DNA of 64,000 nucleotides from contig OOIN01000043.1 in assembly GCA_900323505.1 (NCBI GenBank), positions 248,001 through 312,000 of the forward strand, given 5' to 3'. Source of the DNA: Ustilago trichophora. Lineage: Eukaryota; Basidiomycota; Ustilaginomycetes; Ustilaginales; Ustilaginaceae. The stretch's first letter is position 1. Every line of letters begins with the position of its first letter. A program made the position numbers and the translations under genes. Shown here piece after piece: positions 1 to 8,442 of the stretch. Below the pieces are notes generated by a model that saw only the letters and a program-made list of their open reading frames with translations, made no database searches and was not told where the DNA came from.

Positions 1-658
1 TTGAGTCCACCTTCCTTGTACAGCTGACGGACGACGTCGACGGGGCCACTGTAGGTGGGACCGGTGGCACCGGATTGACCTTGCAATTGGAGGAGAACCT
101 TGACGCGTTCCGCTGGACCAGCGACGAGGGTGGTGGGGATGGCACTGAAGAAACCGGCAAAGGCAAGTTCGGGAATCGAGAGCTTGGGGTCTGTTCGGCT
201 TGGTGTCATTGCGTAAACGAGCTTCTTGCCCATGTCGTACGACCAGAAAGAGAGCGCAAAGATGGGTGTAACACCAATCAAGGGTGGGCCCATACCGCGG
301 TACATTCTGTTTTTTTTTTTTTTAAATATAAAGAGTCAGTCCATTGTCCAACAGCATCTTGCTACAAAGAACTGCCTTCGCATCACATAACTCTGCAAAA
401 CGGCAATTCTGAGGTTTCAACTTACCCCTTGATACCGTCCGCCTTGATTGTCTTTCGGACGACATCGAGACCGCCGGTGTATTTGCCGTCAGGAGCAGTT
501 TGAAGACGGGTCTTGGTAAGATCGAAAGGATGTCCGACCAGAACGGAGCATACACCACCGAAACCACCGGAAAGGAACGATTTGACCGAGGAGGTGGCCT
601 GCTTCTTCTGCTCGAACTCCTCGTCCTTGATGGCTGCGGAAGTCTGATCGTCGGCCAT
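1..658 (-). CDS. Mitochondrial carnitine/acylcarnitine-type carrier, partial (3' end outside window)
   Basis: Member of the mitochondrial carrier (SLC25) family, expected in the inner membrane to exchange acylcarnitine for carnitine for fatty-acid oxidation. Two exons on the minus strand: 658-426 and 306 to beyond position 1. The 119-nt intron has a GTAAG donor (425-421) and an AG acceptor (308-307). Splicing joins codons as G-M-Y-R-G and keeps the carrier fold continuous. Visible are the first repeat signature PFDLTKTRLQ and the second-repeat PAERVKVLLQ; the PAER/PGER form of the second signature is typical of carnitine carriers and Crc1, which is why I prefer this substrate. The third repeat lies off the window. 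The start at 658 (MADDQTSAA) gives a normal short N-terminus. An ornithine or other basic-metabolite carrier is the main alternative. Confidence 0.85.
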
Positions 659-1831
659 CTTGACTATGTTATGCTATGTGGATGAGAATGAGGGAAGATT
701 GATGGTATCCAAACTCGAAACGACTTTGAGAGAGAGACTTGCGATGAGATCGCCGATGACAGTGAGCTGCGTTGAAGGATGGATGGATGCAGGTGATGAC
801 GATGAATCGAGATGAAGGAGATAAGAGGGAGAGAGAGGAAGAGAGGAAAGGAAAAGGATCCAACCCCGGAAACGAGCACGACCAGATTTGCCGGGCAAAA
901 GCAAGCTTCTCCAAAATAAATTTGCTACAGTAGATCATCGCCAAGTGCTTCCCCCGCTTTCACCTTCCCTCTGTGTTGCCTTTTGAAATCGGTCAATTCT
1001 CCCTCCCTCTCTCTCCTCGTTTGCTTTTCTCTCCGTGTTTGCCTCTCGGCCTTGCAGAGGAAAACGCTCAGGCCCGGCGTGATTAACCGAATTCTTCCAA
1101 TTTCCTCGCCTGACCTGTGACACTCACACTACTCTCTCTTTGCCTCGTTTTGAAAGCGACGCTGCGCTCTTTTCCTTCACAGAGTCACAGTGATTCATCC
1201 GAATAATCTCACTCATTCCCCGCTCTTTCTTTGTCTTGGTTGCAACTCTCAACACACTATTTCCGATCTTGTCCGCTCTCCTTCCTTCTATTGTGCCGAG
1301 ACTGCATCAAATCAGCTCGATAGGAGCAACACTTCTTCACTCGTTCAAGGGTATACATTGTACTTTGTACTTTGTGCTATGAGAGTATGCAGTTGTCTGT
1401 GTCACTGCCAAGGTACAAAAAAAAGTCTGCTTTTGCTTACCGGCTGATTGGAGAATGCGCTGCCGGTTGTGCTTGGTCGTTTCTGTAGTACTGTATGTGT
1501 GTGCTGCAACGTCGCGTCACTCTTGAGCAACCAATCACAGACTTTTTTGTTCGGCTGGGTTGCAATTTCATTTCCATCGCATTTTCAGCGCGTGAAATTG
1601 GGCAGCGAGGCAACAGAATTCCATCGCCTGACCCGATCAATCCATCTCTCCCCGATGACATCTCAGAAGGCTGAGCCTGAGAGTCTCGATCTGATTGCAT
1701 GCTGTGATACAATACAGCTTGTCTGATGGGTAAAAGTACATGATGAGTTAAGAAAGAGTACATGTAGGAGTGGTGTGATGCCAGATACCAGGTCAAACAG
1801 ACACGCTGCTCAGCCAGCTATGCTGCAAAGC
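659..1831. other. Intergenic: carrier promoter and 3' region of COX16-ERV1
   Basis: No supportable gene. The carrier upstream region (659-1200) is rich in C/T and in GA-rich stretches; short ORFs here have low-complexity S/P/R composition and no recognisable domain. Confidence 0.6.
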
Positions 1832-2955
1832 TCAGTCGCAACTGCCATCTGTAGGCCCGTCAAGCCATCTCTCGTTGAGCTTGGCCTCGGTGCACTGGAA
1901 TGTTGGCTTCCCCAATCGCTGGTTCACCTCGTTGTGAATGCCGCACAGCCACTTTCTCAGCGACGGTCCCGAACGCACAGCATCCGCCAACTTCAATGTG
2001 CGCTCTTCCCATCCGCCTTCCTTCTCCTCGCGCTTATACTCTTCGCCCAGAGCTACCGCGCACGAGTGGCACGGATAGATGTGTGGCAGGGCACGGAATA
2101 GCGCAAGCATCGAGCTTTGCTGTTGTGCCGATGGGTCTTCCGGGAAGTAGGCTGCTGCCGAGTGCAACAGTGTCCATGCTGAGCGGCCGAGCTCTTCGCC
2201 ATCTGGTGGGCATTCACGGCTGGTGGTTGGGGCGGAGACGATTGCCGCTGCTGTTGTCGCACCCGCTGCTGCTGTTGCAGACTTGCTCGAAGACGTATCT
2301 TTCGAGTTGGTAGTCGCAGATGGCATCTTTGTCCCTTTCATAGCCGCAGCAAAAGCCAGCTTCGAGTTGCAAGCGCGGCACGGTTTGCCATCTGGGCCAA
2401 GCACGATTTGAGGCTGCTGGCGTGATGTGCGAACATTTTCAGCGGTGAATCCCTTGCTCTTTTCCTGCTCTGCGTCTTGACCGGAGAGGCTCTCAGTCTG
2501 GATCGACTTGTATGCCGTAGGAGCAACACCCCATTCTGCGACACCGTCAGGACGCTCGATTCGCTTCGGCTCCCAGTCATCCAGCTCGTCCTCCTTCGAT
2601 TGAAGTTTCTATACAGAGTGATTCAGACATTCCAAGGGATAATCAAGATCAGCGGCAGCTCCAGCAGACGAGAAACAAAGCACGGTGCGATACTTACAAA
2701 GTACTCCTCGCGAATGTCGATCCTCTTGCGGTCCTTCTTCATCCGCAGCTCCTCTTCCTTCGAGATGGTCTGCACCTTGGTAGCATTGTAGTCATATCGC
2801 GTCTGAGTGAGGTTGGCCAATCCGAAGCTGGCGCCAACGATGGTGGCCAAGAAGGGAAGTCCGAAGAAGAGCAGAGGCCTGCGTCGCACTTGCGGAGCCA
2901 GCCTCGCCAGCACCGAGTTGGACTTGCGCAACGGCTTGGATTCGAACGTAGGCAT
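1832..2955 (-). CDS. COX16-ERV1 fusion: cytochrome oxidase assembly factor joined to FAD-linked sulfhydryl oxidase
   Basis: One two-exon gene encoding 344 residues. Exon 1 is 2955-2698 (86 codons), exon 2 is 2608-1832; the 89-nt intron has donor GTAAGT and acceptor TATAG, phase 0. Residues 1 to about 115 are Cox16: basic N-terminus, a transmembrane segment near 27-48, the KEEELR...DIREEYF region, and after the intron DDWEPKRIERP...EWGV. With no stop codon the frame runs through a short polar linker into Erv1: shuttle pair CRAC (163-166), FAD-domain GRSAWTLLH, redox centre YPCHSC (Cys 266 and 269), and the structural Cys pair 308/325 with the family CX16C spacing. Cox16 has its C-terminus in the intermembrane space, where Erv1 reoxidises Mia40, so the topology is compatible. 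The Erv1 part has no ATG of its own near CRAC (a GTG is there), which argues against two separate genes. Confidence 0.88.
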
Positions 2956-3337
2956 TGCGGTTTAATCAGCCCGTCGCTGAGCTCTGTGTTCGTCTTCAGG
3001 TGAGAATGAGCTGATCGAAGGTATGATGGTGATACGAAGCGACAAGGCAAGACGCTTGCAGCCACCCGAACGCTTTTAACTTTTGCACCATGATAACCGA
3101 GAACTTCCGCGTTCCGAGAAAGCTTCTTCTCAAAATTTAAGCAAAAGTGGAGCTTCCGCGGATGTGCTCTTCCTGCATGAAACGTGGGACACGTTCAACC
3201 AAGCTCGGTTAATAAGGTCTTCTTCTTCTTCTTCTTCTTCTTCTTCTTTTTCTTCGCTCACCACCATCCTGTCCACGACGAAGATAGGTCTTCCTTCCTT
3301 GGCTGAGAAGGGCGAACATGCGATCACGAATGCGGTG
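2956..3337. promoter_or_regulatory. Shared divergent promoter of COX16-ERV1 and the PLA2-AcpS gene
   Basis: The two genes are transcribed away from each other. If the plus-strand gene starts at 3338 the spacer is 382 nt; if it starts at the first in-frame ATG (3083) it is only 127 nt. It contains a TTC/TCT microsatellite at 3218-3248. No TATA box is obvious. Confidence 0.5.
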
Positions 3338-6300
3338 ATGCCCATCTTGACATCGTTGCGCCAGAGCCCGACCTATCTCTACCTCAAGGTCTACTGCCTC
3401 TGTGCGCTCGTCACCCTTTTTCAAGCCGCACCCGTATCTTCCCGCATCCCACAGCTTGGTCAAACCCTTCAGCTGAACAAGTATAGGCTCATTCGCACAC
3501 GGTTAGGGCCACGTATCGTACCGGTGGAAGAGGCAGCCTCTCTTCCGAGCTCGAGCACCGCATCATCAAATCAGGTTGGCCAACCGCTTCCTCCTCCTTC
3601 TCCAAACGAGGTCGTGATCTCTAGCGATGTCCTCGGACCGGCAGCTCAGGGCTCTACCGCCCGCAGACTCCTGACACGATGGTCACAAAGAGCCAAAGAT
3701 CTGGCGCACGTTAAGCAGCTCCTACGCGCCGATCTCTCTGATCGCAAGGCGTACCCCGAGCTAGACTGGGATGCCACCGTGCGACGATCTTCTTCGCTAC
3801 ACCCTCACGAAGTTACTTTTCTCCGAAAGAGGCAGGAGCGGCTGTCCTCGAATGGCAATGACTGCCTGAAACAGTTTCTGGAGCTCCCAGTGAATGAGCA
3901 TGTCGATCCCCGTGATGTTCCTTTGGTGGCCCTGGGCGGCTCAGGAGGTGGCTATCGGGCCATGTACGGCTTTGCTGGGTTCATCGCTGCCGCCAAACGG
4001 TCAAAGCTGTGGGACAGTATTGCATGGGCTGGTGGGGTGAGTGGAAGCTGCTGGACCTTGGCAGCCTACTACACAATCGCCTATCAAGATGCTGATAGAC
4101 TGGTGCGACACTATTTGGCAGTTGCTAGCGAGCTCGCCCATCCTATGAGCGTACACGCTCTCGACACTGTGGCCAGGAGCAGTCGCGGAGTCTACTTTCT
4201 CTTGGGACCGCTGATTCGCAAGGCACAAGCCGGCATTGTTGGGCTTGGAATCATGGATCTCTACGCCACTTTGATCACCACGTACCAGTTCTTATCGAGG
4301 GAGCCAAGAGCAAGGCTCAGCAGAGCCAGCTTTCAATTCTCCAAAGTGTGGTCTCGATCTGGCGTCAGCTCGGGCGCTGAACCCCTGCCCATCTTCACTG
4401 CTGTCCGTGTAGCCCCTCAAGATGCGCCAGGTGTGCGCCCTCGTACTGACTCGTCGCTCAGCAAAGGTCAGCCTCCCAAGCGTGCGCTCACACAGCATCA
4501 GTCGGCCGCATCGAAAGCGCTCACCGACAGCAACGGTTCTACAGCTCCAATTAAAACTTCATCCAGCACTGACACCGTCCCTGTCTCTGAGGCGGAAGCA
4601 GTCGATGATAGGACCGACGTCTTCGCCCTTCCCGCAGCCAAAGGCTACTTCCAATGGTTCGAAGCGACACCTCTCGAAGTGGGGAGCGCCGATGTGCAAG
4701 GTTACATCCCCACATGGGCATGGGGTCGCCCTTTTGTCTCGGGACACTCGCTCGACCGCAGACCAGAAGAGTCGCTTTCACTTCTCCTAGGACAGTGCAC
4801 GAGCGCTCCTGCAGGCCCGTTGACTGGATACATCTCGGCTCTCTTGGCTTCCCTGCCAAAGGGGACGGCAATGTCGCGCATCCTTCACTTTCTCAACAAC
4901 TTTGTCCGCATGAAGCGATGGGAGCGCAGGTGGGGCAATCCGATTCGTGCCGGGGACGAACCGAATCCGTTTTACGGTCTCAACGTCAGCCCCGTACCGA
5001 AGATTGACAGCGAGGAAAAGAGCAAGACCACCATCTTGGGAATTGGCATCGACATTTTGCACTTGCCACGCTTGCTTCGGCTCATGCAGAGGCCGGCCAA
5101 AGCCTCTTCACCTGGTAACACGGATTCGAGCGCAGAAGAGCAACGCACCGCTGAACGAGCAGGTCTCGACAAACTAGCAAAGCGCATTCTCAGCAGCTCT
5201 GAACGACGCGAATACGAGCTTATTGCACAATCGCTGTCTGTGGCCGATGGCCTTACACAGCTGCAATCATACCTTGCCAATCGATGGAGCGCCAAAGAGG
5301 CAGCGTACAAAGCATTGTACCCGAAATATGTGGTCTCTTGGAAAGATCTTTGCGTGCACAAGCCCGGTTCAGTCTCCAATATTGGCCCCATCGGCGGTGT
5401 GGATCTCTCTCGACTCGAGGCGCAAGGTTTCCGCATCAAGAAACCAGAGTTGGCATTCTCGGATGAATGGAGATCAAAGCATCCTGGCGTTGACAAGTTG
5501 CCAAAGTTGCATTTGAGCTTGTCTCATGATGGAGAATATGTCGTAGCGAACGTTCTTGCAGAAGAGACTTTTACTTCTCCCCGAGGTTCAACCGCTCTGA
5601 GCAGGACTCCCGAGTGGAGGGATCTAAGCATCACCCTTCCCCCACCGTCAGGCGCTCTTGAAGATGGTACGCCGCTAGAACTCGGCAAAACCGCATCATC
5701 ATCATCTGCGGCGATGCCTGCTCATCCACTCACAACGGCAGCAGAGCGAAAAGAGGACAGCTCCCTCGACAGCTCCTGGGAATCAGCAGGTCGCATCAGA
5801 TTAATGGACGCCGGAATGTCCAACAATCTACCCACGCACGTTCTCGCACGACCCCAACGCAACGCAGAAATCATCATAACTTTCGATGCCTCATCCGACG
5901 TTCAAGCCGGCTCGGCCATGCGAAGGATTCACAATTTTGCCGATGACTGCCACATCACCCTCCAGGACTGTACACATCTCTTCAACCCTCCCACACCCGC
6001 CACCCTCTCTCCTTCTCCCTCATCTTTGGCGAAGCAGCTGGAGACAAAGTTCATCTCGCAATATGCCCGGGTATTGAAGGGGACAAGGGAAGAAAATGGC
6101 ACAACGTTCTACCTGATCTACTGCCCCTTACTGCCGAATCCAACCAATCCAAACTACGATCCGAGCAAAGCAGCCTTCAGCAACTCGTACAACCTCGTTT
6201 GGACGCCTGCACAGGTCAAATCGCTACTGACCACTTCCGAGGCCAACTTGGAACTGTATGCCTTGCAAATGATCAAGCAGGTCATGCGCAAGGTGTACTT

Positions 6301-6355
6301 TGATAAGAAGACTGCTCGGCTTGGATCTCCCGCTGGCAAATCGACAGCTTCATAA
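3338..6355 (+). CDS. Cytosolic-type phospholipase A2 with an inserted AcpS/Ppt2 4'-phosphopantetheinyl transferase domain
   Basis: Single exon. I use the ATG at 3338 (1005 residues). The frame is open upstream to an ATG at 3083, but those 85 residues are microsatellite-encoded serine runs. The N-terminus has a hydrophobic segment (about residues 17-35) that could be an anchor or targeting signal. Group IV PLA2 features: oxyanion/arginine motif GGSGGGYRAM (about 200-209), nucleophile GVSGSCW with Ser235, an IPTWAWGRPF block, and catalytic Asp824 in MDAGMSNNLP followed by ARPQR and IIITFD. Between the IPTWAWGRPF block and the Asp lies a complete AcpS fold, about 565-750: GIGIDILHLPR (metal Asp572), WSAKEAAYKAL (Glu654, Lys658) and HLSLSHDGEYVVANV. 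All key residues of both enzymes are present. AcpS/Ppt2 enzymes load phosphopantetheine onto acyl carrier protein; PLA2 releases fatty acid from phospholipid. Joint function is inference. Confidence 0.85.
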   Translation: MPILTSLRQSPTYLYLKVYCLCALVTLFQAAPVSSRIPQLGQTLQLNKYRLIRTRLGPRIVPVEEAASLPSSSTASSNQVGQPLPPPSPNEVVISSDVLGPAAQGSTARRLLTRWSQRAKDLAHVKQLLRADLSDRKAYPELDWDATVRRSSSLHPHEVTFLRKRQERLSSNGNDCLKQFLELPVNEHVDPRDVPLVALGGSGGGYRAMYGFAGFIAAAKRSKLWDSIAWAGGVSGSCWTLAAYYTIAYQDADRLVRHYLAVASELAHPMSVHALDTVARSSRGVYFLLGPLIRKAQAGIVGLGIMDLYATLITTYQFLSREPRARLSRASFQFSKVWSRSGVSSGAEPLPIFTAVRVAPQDAPGVRPRTDSSLSKGQPPKRALTQHQSAASKALTDSNGSTAPIKTSSSTDTVPVSEAEAVDDRTDVFALPAAKGYFQWFEATPLEVGSADVQGYIPTWAWGRPFVSGHSLDRRPEESLSLLLGQCTSAPAGPLTGYISALLASLPKGTAMSRILHFLNNFVRMKRWERRWGNPIRAGDEPNPFYGLNVSPVPKIDSEEKSKTTILGIGIDILHLPRLLRLMQRPAKASSPGNTDSSAEEQRTAERAGLDKLAKRILSSSERREYELIAQSLSVADGLTQLQSYLANRWSAKEAAYKALYPKYVVSWKDLCVHKPGSVSNIGPIGGVDLSRLEAQGFRIKKPELAFSDEWRSKHPGVDKLPKLHLSLSHDGEYVVANVLAEETFTSPRGSTALSRTPEWRDLSITLPPPSGALEDGTPLELGKTASSSSAAMPAHPLTTAAERKEDSSLDSSWESAGRIRLMDAGMSNNLPTHVLARPQRNAEIIITFDASSDVQAGSAMRRIHNFADDCHITLQDCTHLFNPPTPATLSPSPSSLAKQLETKFISQYARVLKGTREENGTTFYLIYCPLLPNPTNPNYDPSKAAFSNSYNLVWTPAQVKSLLTTSEANLELYALQMIKQVMRKVYFDKKTARLGSPAGKSTAS

Positions 6356-6445
6356 CGCATTGTATTAGAAGATGGTGAATAATCGATTCCAAGTTGATAG
6401 AGTTTCCCAGCGATACGCCAAACACCGGATGGAACTAGGTGTGGA

Positions 6446-7810
6446 TCAGGTGTTGGTCCGCAACCAACCATCGACCCAATCCGAACCCTGAGATTGGGAT
6501 TGAGGCTTGGTATTGCTCAAATGTCCCCACAGACTTTCCAACCTTCTAATCGCCCTCTCCCTCTTCTCCTCATCCCCACTGTCCTTTTCCACAACCTCGA
6601 TAGTCTCCCTCAACAATGGCGGTAATCCATACACATCTTGAACATAGCTACTCCCCGCAAACCATCTTATGATCTTCCTCACCACCTCCTTACCCCTATC
6701 CCCCTTCTCCCCCTCCTTGCCTTTCTCTTCTTCCACCTCACTTGACTCCATCCTTCCATCAAAGATACTCTTCAATGCATCTTCCGCAGTGCGGGCATAT
6801 ACGCCTTCTTCCAGAGCAGAATTATCAGGCCTCGGGACGGCCAATTCCTGTCGACCCTGTTCTGAAGCTTGTGCTTCCGCAAGTTGAAGGTGGAGAGTGG
6901 CTTGTTCTCGGCTGAATCCTGAGTTTGTGGGTGAAGGTGGACGGTAGGTTGGGTCGAAGTTTGACAAGACTTGATCGGAAAGGTCTTGATTTTGACCCTG
7001 CGCGTTCGGAAGACGGGCGGTGGAGGTCGATGCGACGCTCATCGGGGCAACGGATGAGGGTGCGGAGGATTGGCCTTCCTCGTCAAGTAGGGCAAATATG
7101 TCTTGAGTTTGGGCTAGAGGTACTGTGTTAGCAGGGGCGTATGAGCGAGCTACGGTTGGTTGCGGCTGTTGTTGGAGGTGGTGAGGATGGTCAGAGCGCA
7201 CAGAGGCATGAAGAGGATCATCGAGCTGAGAATAAGAGTGGATCGGCTGCACAGTTGTCGGATCTAAACCCGTTGCTTCCCATCTGCTCGCTCTGCTTCC
7301 TTGTACACTACCTTCCCATGCACTGTTGAGGCTTGCGTTGCTGTCACCCTGTGCCAATACTGTCTGTGGTGATGGTGCAAAATCAGCCCCTCGTGTAGGC
7401 TCAAGACTTAGACCCCGCTGGAAATCGTTAAACAGCTTCTGATCCCGCTGCTGAGCCTCTGCACCACTCTGTTCTGCTGATCGAAACGTCTTCGTCCCAC
7501 CCACATTCCGAGCAGCCCCAGCTGCACCTGAACCCGCAGAAGAAGAACGCAAGTCTTGAACCAACCAATCCCTCAGATCTCCCCCAGATCCACCACCAGC
7601 AGCGGCAGTACCAGCAAATTCGGCTTTACCGCCCGAAGCACTAGCCATAAGCGACCCAAGCTGCGAAGAGGCCATAGTAGTGCGTAAAGCAGAAGCTAGG
7701 GTTTGTGCAGCGGTGCTGGCACCACTTCCCGAGGTTGATCGGTTTGTGCCGCTATTGTCATCATCGCGTCGGGCTGGAGCTTTGCCTTTTTCTTTTGATT
7801 CATCGGCCAT
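6446..7810 (-). CDS. Uncharacterised disordered protein, possibly peroxin-like
   Basis: Single exon, 454 residues, convergent with the PLA2-AcpS gene and ending only 90 nt from it. The first 360 residues are Ser/Ala/Gln/Gly-rich and probably disordered. The last about 110 residues look folded: KSIFDGRM, an acidic-lysine run, then RKIIRWFAGSSYVQDVYGLPPLL and a helix ending in LWGHLSN. A short block near residues 107-132 (TFRSAEQ...LFNDFQRG) recalls the FRS...EFQxF region near the N-terminus of fungal Pex20-type peroxins, but the CGPSN start of that family is missing. I do not assign a function. Confidence 0.6.
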   Translation of the reverse strand: MADESKEKGKAPARRDDDNSGTNRSTSGSGASTAAQTLASALRTTMASSQLGSLMASASGGKAEFAGTAAAGGGSGGDLRDWLVQDLRSSSAGSGAAGAARNVGGTKTFRSAEQSGAEAQQRDQKLFNDFQRGLSLEPTRGADFAPSPQTVLAQGDSNASLNSAWEGSVQGSRASRWEATGLDPTTVQPIHSYSQLDDPLHASVRSDHPHHLQQQPQPTVARSYAPANTVPLAQTQDIFALLDEEGQSSAPSSVAPMSVASTSTARLPNAQGQNQDLSDQVLSNFDPTYRPPSPTNSGFSREQATLHLQLAEAQASEQGRQELAVPRPDNSALEEGVYARTAEDALKSIFDGRMESSEVEEEKGKEGEKGDRGKEVVRKIIRWFAGSSYVQDVYGLPPLLRETIEVVEKDSGDEEKRERAIRRLESLWGHLSNTKPQSQSQGSDWVDGWLRTNT

Positions 7811-8442
7811 GCTGTGCTATATACTGCGGTGCAATAGAGAAAGTCCGTGTTGGTGGTGATTTTGAAGACGATGGTGGTGGTGATGAGCGATTGTAACGGG
7901 AAAAGAGAGCAAGAGTGCGGACCCTAGCATCTCCACATTTAGCACCGGTGAATTAGGCCCGCGTGAAAGCAGCCTTTTCCGACTCCCGCACAGCTCAACT
8001 TCCTCTGCCGTTCATCAGAATTGCCACTTGGCCACAGGCGTGGCGTCAACCATCGAAAATCGCATCACGCTTGGCAAAAGCTATACGAAACAGCTTGGAG
8101 AACTGAGAACAAAGACATACAGCAGGACCGGGAACAACAGTGTGAAACAAGGTAAGCCATGCAGTGTATCGAAATGAGTTCTATGGCAAAAAAGAGGGGA
8201 CAGAAGTTTCGCAAATGGAGCAGATGGGGAGACAAAGACATACTGACGTGGAGGAAGGGCAATGGGGGATGAGAAGTAGTAGTGTAGCAAGAGTTCAGGG
8301 AGAAAGATTTGTTGATGAGTCTAGGGTATATGGTTGTTGAGGCTTTTGGGAACGTATGCTGAGGCTGAAGATTGAGATGGTATGAGAGAGACGTTGTGGA
8401 AGGGGGAATTGTTCTGAAGAAGATGCTGCGATGTGGGGATGA
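7811..8442. other. Intergenic between two minus-strand genes
   Basis: Upstream of the 454-residue gene and downstream of the pseudo-helicase stop. No gene, RNA or clear repeat seen. Confidence 0.5.

Noticed and set aside
1832..2404. Separate ERV1 gene starting at 2404
   Set aside because: The codon there is GTG, the frame is open far upstream into Cox16 sequence, and the intron joins Cox16 exon 1 in the same phase.
3083..3337. N-terminal extension of the PLA2-AcpS protein from an ATG at 3083
   Set aside because: It lies in the 127-nt-wide divergent promoter, is largely a TTC microsatellite read as serines, and the ATG at 3338 gives a better N-terminus. It remains possible.
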